A DNA stretch of 64,000 nucleotides. It comes from JAXHMB01 sp034521755. Lineage in GTDB: Bacteria; Bacteroidota; Rhodothermia; Balneolales; Balneolaceae. The stretch lies in the NCBI GenBank assembly GCA_034521755.1, contig JAXHMB010000004.1:824382-888381 (forward strand), in the 5' to 3' direction. The translations under genes were made by a program, and so were the position numbers. The notes beneath the pieces are model-generated. The model worked only from the letters and a program-made list of their open reading frames with translations, was not told the DNA's origin and did no database searches. This document shows, in pieces, positions 1 through 8,499 of the stretch; position 1 is the first letter of the stretch; each line of letters begins with the position of its first letter.

Positions 1-462
1 CTGGAGCACTGGGAGCCATCAAGCCTGATTGTTGAAGAGTTTATGACTACTGATCTTTTCACGGTTCAGAAAGATGATATTCTGGAATTTGTAGCAGACC
101 TCATTGACTGGCGGCGAATCAGATATGTGCCTGTAGAGGATGACAAAAATCATTTGGTAGGACTGGTCACAATGCGAATGATTTTTCGGGATTACAGTAA
201 AGCAGTGAATCATGATGACGAGCCCACTGAAACGGTTGAAGAAATAATGATTAAAAATCCAATTACCATTCACCCTGAGGCTTCTATAGTGGAAGCAATG
301 GATATCATGGATAGCCAAAAGATTGGATGCCTCCCTGTAGTAAAAAATAATCGCCTGGTTGGTATTATTACAGAGCAAAACTACATGAGTACAGCGGGAC
401 GGTTATTAAGAGTTTTACATTCGAATAATGAGGAAAATGGACAGAACGATTCTGAAAGCTAA
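1..462 (+). CDS. CBS-domain protein, 5'-truncated by the window edge
   Basis: The frame is open from base 1, so this is the C-terminal part of a longer protein; the ATG at 43 is internal to the open frame. What remains (153 residues) holds CBS-type repeats: a segment around residues 13-60 containing EFMTTDLFTV and VGLVT, and a second around residues 80-140 containing IMIKNPITI and VGIIT. CBS pairs bind adenosyl nucleotides and regulate an attached enzyme. From memory, Bacteroidota proteins of this kind often have a glutamate-cysteine-ligase-like (GCS2) domain upstream and sit beside an aspartoacylase-family gene, as here; that upstream domain lies outside the window and is inferred. The end overlaps the next gene by 35 bases, which suggests translational coupling. 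Confidence 0.75.
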   Translation: MEHWEPSSLIVEEFMTTDLFTVQKDDILEFVADLIDWRRIRYVPVEDDKNHLVGLVTMRMIFRDYSKAVNHDDEPTETVEEIMIKNPITIHPEASIVEAMDIMDSQKIGCLPVVKNNRLVGIITEQNYMSTAGRLLRVLHSNNEENGQNDSES

Positions 463-1405
463 ATCTAAAACAATACCTGATAGAACGTTGAAAAGGATTA
501 TAGGTTCCATAGAAGGTTCAGCAGATGGGCCTACAATTATAGTACTGGCAGGTTTGCATGGCAACGAGCCCTCCGGTGTGGAAGCACTGGAAAATGTTTT
601 TAATATGATCAGGGCTGCCAAGATAGATTTCTCAGGAGCTTTTTTGGGAATTCGGGCTAATTTGCCTGCTCTGGAACAAGAAGTCCGTTATGTCGATGAA
701 GACATGAACCGAATCTGGTTTCCTTCTATTATTGAAAAAATAAGGGAAACACCGGCAGAAGAACTGGAATCATCAGAGCGCATAGAAATAAAACGAGTAC
801 TTGGCATTATTGATGATGCCATTTCCAGGTCTCCGGAACAGCCAGCTATTATAGCCGATTTACACTCGTTTTCTGCAGAAGGTTGTATGTTTGCCATAAC
901 AGCTCCAAAAGATGATCATACCGAACTGCTTTCCAGTCTGCATATTCCGATGATATTTGGTATCGAAGACACCCTTCGCGGTACGGCATTGCGATATTAC
1001 CAGGACTTGGGACACGTGACATTTGCCCTTGAGGGAGGCCAGCATGAGAATGAGCTGACAGTATATAATGAGACAGCAGCTCTTCTTTTGTTGCTGCAGG
1101 AAGTAGGGTGTATCCAGAAAAAAGCGATATCACAGATCAAGGATTTTGCGAAACACTTGCGGAAGCATACGCATCATCTGCCTTCAAAAGTTGAGCTGGT
1201 TTATCAGCATATTATAGCAGACGGCGATGGTTTTGCAATGAGGCCGGGCTTTAAAAATTTTCAGTATATCAAAAAAGGAGAATGGCTGGCGAATGACAAA
1301 GATGGTAAAATACGCGCCCAGTGTGATGGCTACTTGCTGATGCCACTCTATCAGAACCAGGGCAATGATGGTTTTTTCGTAGTTCGCAAACAGGATAGTC
1401 GCTAA
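428..1405 (+). CDS. succinylglutamate desuccinylase/aspartoacylase family zinc hydrolase
   Basis: This 325-residue protein belongs to the AstE/AspA branch of M14-like zinc hydrolases, which cleave N-acyl amino acids or related amide bonds. The zinc site is visible: HGNEPSG near residue 39 supplies His and Glu, and ADLHSF near residue 145 supplies the second His. DMNRIW near residue 93 corresponds to the Asn-Arg substrate carboxylate-binding pair. The start overlaps the CBS gene; an alternative ATG at 437 is possible because AGGAAA lies just before it. The true substrate cannot be told from sequence. Pairing with a CBS (possibly GCS2-like) gene suggests modification or removal of a gamma-glutamyl or N-acyl group, but that is inference. 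Confidence 0.82.
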   Translation: MRKMDRTILKAKSKTIPDRTLKRIIGSIEGSADGPTIIVLAGLHGNEPSGVEALENVFNMIRAAKIDFSGAFLGIRANLPALEQEVRYVDEDMNRIWFPSIIEKIRETPAEELESSERIEIKRVLGIIDDAISRSPEQPAIIADLHSFSAEGCMFAITAPKDDHTELLSSLHIPMIFGIEDTLRGTALRYYQDLGHVTFALEGGQHENELTVYNETAALLLLLQEVGCIQKKAISQIKDFAKHLRKHTHHLPSKVELVYQHIIADGDGFAMRPGFKNFQYIKKGEWLANDKDGKIRAQCDGYLLMPLYQNQGNDGFFVVRKQDSR

Positions 1406-1494
1406 TTTTTGTTATTTTAGGTGTAGCAAACCGTATTTTTAGGAATTTTAAAGATGATTGATGGCATTAATCATCAATGAAACAGTAAGCAGCC

Positions 1495-2298
1495 ATGAAT
1501 GATTATCAATTTGTTGACGGTACCCGGCTCTCATCGGTGATTGAGTCGCTTATTTTTGCCAGCCCGGAACCTATATCTGCTGAGAAAATATGCGATATTA
1601 TTGCCCAGGGTGACGAGCAGCTGGAGCTTGAACCGGAGGCCATTGAGCCGTTTGTAGAAAAATTGAACCAGCGGTACGAAGAAAACGGTTTGGCTTTTAA
1701 CATCTCAGCGATTGCCGGAGGCTATACCTTTGCTACCAAGAAAAAGTTTGAACCGTGGCTTAGTATTTTTCAGCATGAAGATGCCTACCGCAAGCTTTCC
1801 CAGTCGGCCATTGAAGCCCTGGCTATTGTAGCTTACAAGCAACCCGTTACCAAGCCCGAGGTTGATGATATACGCGGCGTGGATTCCGGGTATATTTTGC
1901 GCCAGCTGCTGGAGAAAGTTCTTATTGAAGTTTCCGGTCGTTTAGATGCTCCCGGTAAGCCATTGGTTTACAGAACCACCAAACATTTTTTAAAGCATTT
2001 CAATATTAATTCCATAGACGAATTGCCCAAACCCCGGGAGATCGAAGAAATTCTCAAGGATGATGACATGGCCGATCATCGACAGTTTTTGGTTGACCGT
2101 CAGCTGGAGCTTTCTGATTTGCGTGAAGCAGAGGAAGAAGAAGTGAGCGACACCAAGCTTTCTTTGCTTGAAGCTGTTGAAGATGAAGAAATGGAAGGAT
2201 CGTTGGATGAGCCAGCCGATGAAGCAGAAGCCGAGAAGAAAATGGATGAGTTGGACGCTGCTGAAGAAGATGCACAGACCAATGCTGAAGAAGAATAA
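1495..2298 (+). CDS. scpB: segregation and condensation protein B
   Basis: ScpB is the winged-helix (kite) subunit of the Smc-ScpAB condensin complex that organises and separates chromosomes. The N-terminal region (residues 8-75) has the typical start with VIESLIFASPEPIS. The family's best conserved segment, LSQSAIEALAIVAYKQPVTKPEVDDIRG split over residues 102-129, is intact, followed by GYILRQLLEK. After about residue 190 the protein becomes a low-complexity acidic tail rich in Glu, Asp and Ala, so its 267 residues exceed the usual 180-200. Such tails are common in this phylum. It lies 38 bases upstream of the pseudouridine synthase, an arrangement seen in many bacteria. Confidence 0.93.
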   Translation: MNDYQFVDGTRLSSVIESLIFASPEPISAEKICDIIAQGDEQLELEPEAIEPFVEKLNQRYEENGLAFNISAIAGGYTFATKKKFEPWLSIFQHEDAYRKLSQSAIEALAIVAYKQPVTKPEVDDIRGVDSGYILRQLLEKVLIEVSGRLDAPGKPLVYRTTKHFLKHFNINSIDELPKPREIEEILKDDDMADHRQFLVDRQLELSDLREAEEEEVSDTKLSLLEAVEDEEMEGSLDEPADEAEAEKKMDELDAAEEDAQTNAEEE

Positions 2299-2335
2299 AT
2301 CACACCTGTAATTTTAAGTTTTATCCACCTAATTA

Positions 2336-3136
2336 ATGTCTAAAAGACGAAGACGAAACAATCAGCCTAAAAACCCACCTGAAGCAGAACAGGATTATGG
2401 TAAAGACGAAGAAATTCGCATTAATAAATATATCGCCCACTGTGGTTTTTGCTCCCGCCGCGATGCCGATGATTATGTATCCGCCGGTAAAGTAAAAGTA
2501 AATGATGAAGTAGTAACCGAGCACGGTACAAAGGTTAAGCGGACTGACAAGGTAGAAGTAGACGGTCAGGTTATCAGCCTGGAAAAGTTTGTGTATATCC
2601 TGTTGAATAAGCCCAAAGATACGATTACCACCACCGATGATCCCCGCGACCGCGATACGGTGATGGACAAAATTGAAGATGCTACCGGCAAGCGTGTTTA
2701 TCCGGTGGGTCGGCTGGACCGTCATACCATGGGCTTGTTGGTTTTAACCAACGATGGGGACTTGGCTCACCGGCTGATGCATCCCAGCTATCAGGTGCGC
2801 AAGACCTATGAAGTGGAAACGGAGCGATTTATGACAGACGAGGAATTAAATCAGCTGAAAGAAGGAATTACGCTCGAAGATGGGCCGGCCAGCGCTCATA
2901 AACTTTCTCGAATACCAAACGGATTTCTCCTTACTATCTTTGAAGGACGGAACCGGCTGGTGCGCCGCATGGTGGAATATTTTGGAACAGAAGTCACCAA
3001 GCTGAAGCGCATCGATTATGCCGGGTTGAATCTCAAGAACGTAAAAATGGGTCGCTGGCGCTATCTCACCCAAAAAGAAATTAATGCCCTGCGCGAAATG
3101 GTAGAATTAGATACACTGGACTTTAATAAGAATTAA
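2336..3136 (+). CDS. rluB: 23S/16S rRNA pseudouridine synthase, RsuA/RluB family
   Basis: This 266-residue enzyme isomerises a specific uridine in rRNA. A lysine- and arginine-rich N-terminal extension is followed by an S4 RNA-binding domain (IRINKYIAHCGFCSRRDADD, about residues 28-75). The catalytic domain begins near residue 80. The active-site motif is GRLDRHTMGLLVLTNDG near residue 124, with the catalytic Asp in GRLD, then HRLMHP and VRKTYEV typical of the RsuA/RluB/RluE/RluF group. I favour RluB (U2605 of 23S rRNA) because the S4 domain is present and scpB is adjacent, but RluF or RsuA specificity is not excluded. The next gene starts 3 bases after the stop. Confidence 0.88.
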   Translation: MSKRRRRNNQPKNPPEAEQDYGKDEEIRINKYIAHCGFCSRRDADDYVSAGKVKVNDEVVTEHGTKVKRTDKVEVDGQVISLEKFVYILLNKPKDTITTTDDPRDRDTVMDKIEDATGKRVYPVGRLDRHTMGLLVLTNDGDLAHRLMHPSYQVRKTYEVETERFMTDEELNQLKEGITLEDGPASAHKLSRIPNGFLLTIFEGRNRLVRRMVEYFGTEVTKLKRIDYAGLNLKNVKMGRWRYLTQKEINALREMVELDTLDFNKN

Positions 3137-3139
3137 ACG

Positions 3140-4015
3140 ATGACTTTCGAGACCATTACCAAGACTTCCGGATCAGTTCCTTCCACTGAAGACCTGCCTA
3201 TTCGCTACGACTTGTATGTGCCGGGCAGCAACAGCCAGCACGAATTTCCCGTCATCATTTTTTTGCATGGCTTTAAAGGATTTAAGGACTGGGGAACTTT
3301 TCCGGCTGTTTGTGAAGAATTGTGCAGCTTGGGTTTTGCCGTGGTAGCCATGAACTTTTCGTTGAACGGCATCGGCGAAAATAAAATGGAGTTCGACCGG
3401 CTCGACCTGTTTGCCCGCCAAACCTTGTCGCAGGATTTGGATGATGTGGGTAGTGTAATTGAGGCATTACAGTCCGGGGAAATTACTACCGATAAAGCCA
3501 GGTTAAATACCGATGAGATAGGTATTCTCGGTCATTCGCGTGGCGGACATACGGCTGTGGCTGCCGCCGCAGAGTATACTGAGATTGTATGTTTAGTGAC
3601 TTGGTCAGCTGTAGTAGATTATAATGCTCGCTGGAGTGATGAGATGATTAAGGACTGGGAAACACGCGGGGTGACGGAGATCAAAAATGGCCGCACCGGA
3701 CAAATCATGCCGGTCAAGAAAGTGGTCTATGAAGATGCTCTTGCCAATGCCGATCGCGTGATTGCTCTTAATAGAATTAAGAAGCTGCATATACCCTCTC
3801 TTTTTGTGCATTCTAAAGATGATGAGGCTGTTTCGTACCATGATGCGGAGAAATTGTACAAGGCTTCTCCATCTGAAGATAAAGAACTGAAACTGGTTCA
3901 AAATACCGGCCATACCTTTGGTGGTACGCACCCATTCGAGGATGAAGAGTTTCCGGAACCACTGGCAGATGTTATGGAAGCCACCGGCAAGTGGTTTCAG
4001 TACTATCTGCAATAG
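3140..4015 (+). CDS. alpha/beta-hydrolase (dienelactone hydrolase-like)
   Basis: This is a 291-residue serine hydrolase without a signal peptide. The oxyanion-hole region FLHGFKGFKDWG lies near residue 41. The nucleophile elbow is GHSRGGH near residue 132. A late Asp is in HSKDDEAVSYHD near residue 228, and the catalytic His is likely in NTGHTFGGTHPF near residue 254. The layout fits cytoplasmic esterases or peptidase-like hydrolases of the dienelactone hydrolase group; substrate unknown. The ATG follows the rluB-like stop by three bases, so the two genes are probably cotranscribed. Confidence 0.8.
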   Translation: MTFETITKTSGSVPSTEDLPIRYDLYVPGSNSQHEFPVIIFLHGFKGFKDWGTFPAVCEELCSLGFAVVAMNFSLNGIGENKMEFDRLDLFARQTLSQDLDDVGSVIEALQSGEITTDKARLNTDEIGILGHSRGGHTAVAAAAEYTEIVCLVTWSAVVDYNARWSDEMIKDWETRGVTEIKNGRTGQIMPVKKVVYEDALANADRVIALNRIKKLHIPSLFVHSKDDEAVSYHDAEKLYKASPSEDKELKLVQNTGHTFGGTHPFEDEEFPEPLADVMEATGKWFQYYLQ

Positions 4016-4060
4016 CAATAATTGACAGCTTCCGAAGTTATTATCAAAAATGCATTGCTG

Positions 4061-5215
4061 ATGAGAAAAATCGGTCTATTATTTTTTGTATTTCTATTCT
4101 TATTAGGAAGTAGCACAAGGGCTCAATTGCCCGAACTTATCAATGATGCTGCTTTTCGATCCGATGCCCAGACAGCAGTAGACTCCATTTACAACTTCAA
4201 GTTCCAGGCTGCTGATAAGCAGCTTCGTCCCTGGCAAGAGCAGTATCCCGATCATCCCCTTTGGGACCTGATGGATGGCATAAAATTGTGGTGGCAGGTA
4301 TTGTCAGATCTGGAAGATCCGTCGAATGATGAGCAGTTTTTTAATCTCATGAAGCGGGTTGATTATAAAGCTTCGCAGCTTTTAAGGAGACAGCGTTCTC
4401 ATGCTGATGCCTTAATTATCAAAGCGGTAAGTAATGGATATATTGGCCGGCAATATGCCAACCGAAGTGAATGGATTTCGAGCGTCAACCAGGCGCGGAA
4501 AGCGATGAGTGCCTATGAATACCTGTTGGAGCTTAAGCCTGATCTGGCTGATTTGAAACTGGCAGAAGGGATGAAGCTGTATTATTCAGCACACTTGCCG
4601 GAAGCGTATCCGATAGTGAAAACGGTATCGTGGTTTTTGCCTGAAGGAGATAAAGAAGAAGGGCTAAAACTGATGAAAGTTGCTTCGGAAGAAGCTATTT
4701 TTGCCCGCGCTGAAGCCACCTATTTTCTGGGGAATATCAATTATAATTATGAGCACAACTATGAAACGGCGCTGCGTCACTTCCGAAGCTTGTACGAAAC
4801 CTATCCCAATAACAATTATTATGTGCGATATTATGTGAGAGTGCTTTACAGGATGAAGAAGTATGAAACAGCGCTGAACGTGATCAGTGAATCGTTACAA
4901 AGATGGGAGCAGAATTCGCTGGCTTTTGAAAGTGTACTGCGGGAAGAACTGTTGACATGGAAAGGACGAATGTTAACAAAAGAGAATAAAAAAGATGAGG
5001 CGCTATCAAGTTTAAGACTGGCCTTTGAAGCAGGCTTTGATCTGCCTGCCACTCAAAATCGATCGTATCATGTGATATCCGGATTTTTGCTGGGGAAATT
5101 ATTACATGAAAATAATAGCAGGGTGGAGTCAAAAAAAGTGCTTACGCATGTGGCAGCTTGTAAGGCTGAGCCGGAATATCGCGAGGCCGCCCAAAAGTTG
5201 ATGGATAACAGCTAA
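4061..5215 (+). CDS. exported tetratricopeptide-like protein
   Basis: I start the gene at ATG 4061 rather than the upstream in-frame TTG at 4022, because translation from 4061 gives a clean signal peptide (MRKIGLLFFVFLFLLGSSTRAQ). The 384-residue mature protein is alpha-helical with irregular TPR-like repeats, e.g. around ALIIKAVSNGYIGRQYANRS, EATYFLGNINYNYEHNYETAL and YYVRVLYRMKKYETALNVI. TPR proteins act as scaffolds. No enzymatic motif is visible. It sits in a + strand run between the hydrolase and the ketopantoate reductase homologue, but nothing links it to either function. Confidence 0.72.
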   Translation: MRKIGLLFFVFLFLLGSSTRAQLPELINDAAFRSDAQTAVDSIYNFKFQAADKQLRPWQEQYPDHPLWDLMDGIKLWWQVLSDLEDPSNDEQFFNLMKRVDYKASQLLRRQRSHADALIIKAVSNGYIGRQYANRSEWISSVNQARKAMSAYEYLLELKPDLADLKLAEGMKLYYSAHLPEAYPIVKTVSWFLPEGDKEEGLKLMKVASEEAIFARAEATYFLGNINYNYEHNYETALRHFRSLYETYPNNNYYVRYYVRVLYRMKKYETALNVISESLQRWEQNSLAFESVLREELLTWKGRMLTKENKKDEALSSLRLAFEAGFDLPATQNRSYHVISGFLLGKLLHENNSRVESKKVLTHVAACKAEPEYREAAQKLMDNS

Positions 5216-5227
5216 AAGAATGATATC

Positions 5228-6148
5228 ATGCATATTAAACAGGTGATGGTTATGGGAGCGGGAGCCGTTGGAGGATACTTTGGCGGACGCCTGGCCGAGC
5301 GAACCGATGTTGATGTGAGCTTCATTGCCCGGGGGCCGCACCTGGAAGCTCTTCAAAAAGAGGGGTTGCTAATTAAAAGTGAGCAAGGAACCAGCAGAAT
5401 AAATATTCAGGCTTTTCGCAATCCTACACACGCACCAGCGGTTGACCTTATTCTATTTACCGTAAAAAGCTATGACACAGCTGAAGCTATTGAACAGATA
5501 GCACCGGTCGTTTCTGAACACACCCAAATTTTGACTATCCAAAATGGAATTGAGAATTACCCGCAATTGGTTGAAGCTTTTGGCGCAGAACGAGTTATAC
5601 AAGGCTTTTGCAAAATTGGAGCCGGAGTATCCAGGCCGGGGGTGATAGCGCATAAGGCATTTGGAGAAATCACTGCAGGTGAACAGGACGGATCTGAATC
5701 TGAGCGGGTAAAAGTAATCGAAGCGCTATTTGGTCAGGCCAAAGTTCCTATTCACATTTCGTCACAAATCACCAAAGATGTTTGGCTGAAATTTACCTGG
5801 AACTGTTTGCTGAACATGGTTACGGCAGCAGGGAATGTAACGGTAGATCAAATTTTCCATCACAAAGAAAGCGAGCAGCTTTGTTATAAGCTGTTTGATG
5901 AATTACAGCAAGTAGCTGCTAAAGAAGGTATTGAGCTTTTGGATAAAGAAGGCGAAGCTATTATTGAATCATCAAAAAAACTGAAAGGTTTTGAGACTTC
6001 TACCTACCAGGATCGCCAGAAGGGGAAGCCGATGGAGTATGAAGCTTTTACGGGGGCTGTAGTCCGGCTTGCTGAAAAGCATAATATAGATATTCCTCAC
6101 CATCAAACGTTATATGCACTCTTAAAATTAATTGATAATGGTGGCTAG
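5228..6148 (+). CDS. panE: 2-dehydropantoate 2-reductase family protein
   Basis: Ketopantoate reductase (PanE/ApbA) reduces 2-dehydropantoate to pantoate with NADPH in coenzyme A synthesis. The Rossmann motif GAGAVGGYFGGRLA is at residues 10-23. The conserved FTVKSYDT and ILTIQNGIEN segments follow, then the C-terminal helical domain with DVWLKFTWNCLLN, where the Lys is the expected catalytic residue, and a terminal STYQDRQKGKPMEYEAFTG motif. Its 306 residues are normal for the family. Several paralogues reduce other 2-oxo acids, so pantothenate synthesis is likely but not certain; no other pan gene is nearby. Confidence 0.85.
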   Translation: MHIKQVMVMGAGAVGGYFGGRLAERTDVDVSFIARGPHLEALQKEGLLIKSEQGTSRINIQAFRNPTHAPAVDLILFTVKSYDTAEAIEQIAPVVSEHTQILTIQNGIENYPQLVEAFGAERVIQGFCKIGAGVSRPGVIAHKAFGEITAGEQDGSESERVKVIEALFGQAKVPIHISSQITKDVWLKFTWNCLLNMVTAAGNVTVDQIFHHKESEQLCYKLFDELQQVAAKEGIELLDKEGEAIIESSKKLKGFETSTYQDRQKGKPMEYEAFTGAVVRLAEKHNIDIPHHQTLYALLKLIDNGG

Positions 6149-6200
6149 TTATTGGTTATTAGTTAATAGCGATTTACAAATAACGAATACCCAATAACTA
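6146..6200. repeat. A/T-rich near-palindrome filling an intergenic gap
   Basis: Arms at 6146-6165 and 6181-6200 match as an inverted repeat at 18 of 20 positions. They span from the stop of the panE-like gene to the first base of the next start codon. The element is built of TTATTGG/TTAGTTA words like those at 49673-49712 and 53278-53330. Confidence 0.6.
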
Positions 6201-6685
6201 TGCTGATAGGCATTATATCTGATACGCACGATCATATAGAACATACGAAGCAAGCGGTCTCCCTGTTTAAGCAGCGTAATGTTGATGTTGTGATTCATGC
6301 CGGCGACTATTGCAGCCCGTTTATGATCCCTCTTTTTGAGGGGCTGCCCATGCAAGGAGTTTTTGGCAATAACGATGGGGATCTGCAAACCCTTCTTAAA
6401 AAGGCTGATGAAGCTGATGTTGAAATAGCCGGTGGATTTCTGGAAGTGAAGGCCGATGACTGCTCTATTGCTGTTTATCACGGTACCTATCAGGGCATTA
6501 CCGATGCTTTGCACAGCTGTGGGAAATATGATGTGGTCATCAGCGGGCATACCCACGAAACAGTTAGCAAGAGAGTGGGTAATACCTTAGCGATTAATCC
6601 CGGTACCGCCAACGGATTTGACGGAGATGCTACCATTGCTTTTTTAGACACTGATGCAATGGAAGTTGTGTTTACTACACTATGA
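6200..6685 (+). CDS. metallophosphoesterase, YfcE/MJ0936 family
   Basis: This 161-residue calcineurin-like phosphodiesterase shows all the metal-ligand blocks in order: SDTHDH (residues 7-12), GDYC (34-37), GNNDGD (54-59), a His in YHGTYQG near residue 94, and GHTHET near residue 116. The family's usual length is 155-185 residues. Such enzymes hydrolyse phosphodiesters such as cyclic nucleotides or bis-pNPP with two Mn or similar ions; the physiological substrate is not known. The start is immediately downstream of an intergenic near-palindrome, and the stop is 5 bases from the stop of the opposing dehydrogenase gene. Confidence 0.88.
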   Translation: MLIGIISDTHDHIEHTKQAVSLFKQRNVDVVIHAGDYCSPFMIPLFEGLPMQGVFGNNDGDLQTLLKKADEADVEIAGGFLEVKADDCSIAVYHGTYQGITDALHSCGKYDVVISGHTHETVSKRVGNTLAINPGTANGFDGDATIAFLDTDAMEVVFTTL

Positions 6686-6690
6686 GATAA

Positions 6691-7689
6691 TCAAAGCTTC
6701 TTGCAGACGGCTTCGGTAAAGGTTTTGGTGTTGCCGGTTCCGCCGATGTCAGGGGTGCACACTGATTTATCTGCCAGCGTTTCATGAACGGCATTGCGTA
6801 TTTTGTCGGACAATTCCTGTTCGCCAATATATTCCAGCATCATCAGTGCGGACAACAAGAAGGCGATAGGGTTGGCTTTGTTTTGTCCGGCAATGTCAGG
6901 AGCGGAGCCGTGAACAGCTTCAAACATGGCAGCATCATCGCCGATGTTGGCAGCGCCGGTTAGTCCCAGTCCGCCAATCAGGCCGGCGGCCAGATCAGAA
7001 AGGATATCACCAAAGAGGTTGGTAGTAACGATGATATCAAATTGCTCTGGACGCATCACCATTTGCATGGCCATGTTATCTACAATCAGGTCTTCAAATT
7101 CTATATCAGGAAAGTCTTTGGCAATTTCTTGACCTACCTCAAGAAAAAGGCCACAGGTAAACTTTAGGATATTGGCTTTGTGGACCAGGGTGATCTTCTT
7201 CCGGTTATTATTTTGCGCATATTCAAAAGCGGCGCGGATAATTTTTTCGCTGGCTCTTCTGGTTACTACGGCAATGCTCTCAGCATGACTGTGCTTTTTT
7301 ACCCACTGTTCTTTACCAATGTATAGACCTTCAGTGTTTTCACGGAACATCACCAGGTCTACATTGTCAAAACGAGTCTCAATATGGGGGATGGTTTTTG
7401 CAGGACGAATATTGCTGTACAGGCTCATCTTTTTGCGAAGGCTCACATTTACTGAGCGAAATCCGGCTCCGACCGGGGTAGTCAGCGGTCCCTTAAGGGC
7501 TACCTTATATTTGTTAAGCGCTTCAAGGGTTTCATCAGGGAGAGGAGTGCCAAGTTCATCCTGGGCAGTTTGCCCGGCGGTGCATCGTATCCAGTTAATT
7601 TCTGCACCGGCTTTCTCAAGAATGGCAGTTACTGATTCAGATATCTCGGGACCAATTCCGTCCCCGGGAATAAGTACAATGTCGTGCAT
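6691..7689 (-). CDS. isocitrate/isopropylmalate dehydrogenase family protein, probably NAD-type isocitrate dehydrogenase
   Basis: I start at ATG 7687-7689, giving 332 residues that begin MHDIVLIPGDGIGPEIS, the standard N-terminus of beta-decarboxylating dehydrogenases; a longer frame upstream adds an unlikely leader. The substrate loop FRSVNVSLRKKMSLYSNIRP is of isocitrate dehydrogenase type, and ENTEGLYIG favours isocitrate over isopropylmalate. Metal-binding Asp residues lie in LFGDILSDLAAG, and the nucleotide region in AVHGSAPDIAGQNKANP. It converts isocitrate to 2-oxoglutarate in the TCA cycle if the call is right. Homoisocitrate or tartrate dehydrogenases share these motifs. A TATCTTTG box sits about 38 bases upstream. 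Confidence 0.82.
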   Translation of the reverse strand: MHDIVLIPGDGIGPEISESVTAILEKAGAEINWIRCTAGQTAQDELGTPLPDETLEALNKYKVALKGPLTTPVGAGFRSVNVSLRKKMSLYSNIRPAKTIPHIETRFDNVDLVMFRENTEGLYIGKEQWVKKHSHAESIAVVTRRASEKIIRAAFEYAQNNNRKKITLVHKANILKFTCGLFLEVGQEIAKDFPDIEFEDLIVDNMAMQMVMRPEQFDIIVTTNLFGDILSDLAAGLIGGLGLTGAANIGDDAAMFEAVHGSAPDIAGQNKANPIAFLLSALMMLEYIGEQELSDKIRNAVHETLADKSVCTPDIGGTGNTKTFTEAVCKKL

Positions 7690-7726
7690 AAAAACGGTGT
7701 TTTTCAGTTTAAATAAATGTAAGCGC

Positions 7727-7734
7727 CAAAGATA
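7727..7734 (-). promoter_or_regulatory. Bacteroidota-type -7 box candidate for the dehydrogenase gene
   Basis: On the minus strand this reads TATCTTTG, matching the TAnnTTTG element of Bacteroidota housekeeping promoters, 38 bases upstream of the start at 7689. A T-rich stretch about 23 bases further upstream could be the -33 element, but it is weak. Confidence 0.4.
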
Positions 7735-7791
7735 CAAACTATGCAGCTCATTGTCATAAAACTAAATGGTAAAGAATCTATACGAGTAATA

Positions 7792-8223
7792 TTAGTACCT
7801 ATGACTTCGGGACTGCAGCCTGTTATCTAAGCTTAGCTTGCCGGGACCAATAAAAAGAAGGCTGATAAAAACGATAGCCAGCTCAATACTATGTGATATA
7901 GCCGCAAATCCGTCATTAGCAGCTATATTGGTGGCCGTTGCAACTATCATAACTACGATAAGCATAGAAAGGGTGGGTTTGAAGAAAAGCCCGAGTAGTA
8001 GAAAAATGCCGCCAAAAAACTCTGTGATGGCTGCCATAAATCCAAAAAACATAGGAGTAAAGTTAATCCCTAAAGATTGTGTGGCTTGTCCCACTTCGGT
8101 CCACATCTCAGGTCCGCCAAATAATTTAGGTGAGCCATGGATAATGAGCATAATGCCCAAGCCTATGCGTAAGATTAAGAGACCAACATTTCGGTATTTA
8201 CCGGATTTTCTACTTCTAACCAT
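7792..8223 (-). CDS. DoxX family membrane protein
   Basis: This is a 143-residue integral membrane protein with four hydrophobic segments and the DoxX signature GLLILRIGLGIMLIIHGSPKLFGG near residues 13-36. A conserved acidic residue sits in the second helix (AAITEFFGGIFLLLG), and the end is FIGPGKLSLDN. DoxX proteins are small quinone-associated or thiol-redox-linked membrane proteins of varied and poorly defined role; some pair with thiosulfate or superoxide stress systems. No partner is encoded here. The N-terminus is basic (MVRSRKSGKYR), consistent with a cytoplasmic start. Confidence 0.82.
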   Translation of the reverse strand: MVRSRKSGKYRNVGLLILRIGLGIMLIIHGSPKLFGGPEMWTEVGQATQSLGINFTPMFFGFMAAITEFFGGIFLLLGLFFKPTLSMLIVVMIVATATNIAANDGFAAISHSIELAIVFISLLFIGPGKLSLDNRLQSRSHRY

Positions 8224-8499
8224 TCTGTTTATATACTTTTATCAAAAACTAATTATACCAAACTCATTACTAATATCGAACGCCGGTTGGCAAATAGTGT
8301 TTAAAAGATTGTTAATAATGAAGGCGGAATTGTATTGATGGCAACAGTTCTGGTTTGGCTTTTGCCTTGGTTGACAACTGGATGTAAAATTCAACTGTAG
8401 GGGATGATTCAGGTGAGATTAGTACAACATGCGTCGTTTTTTTGCTATTTATAACTGCTATTTCAATATTATTCCAAACATTAACAAGAGAATATAGAG

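Noticed and set aside
849..1133. Minus-strand frames inside the aspartoacylase-like gene
   Set aside because: Shadow frames of a gene with an intact zinc site.
6149..6556. Minus-strand frame opposite the phosphoesterase
   Set aside because: The + strand carries all five metal-binding motifs; the opposite frame shows none.
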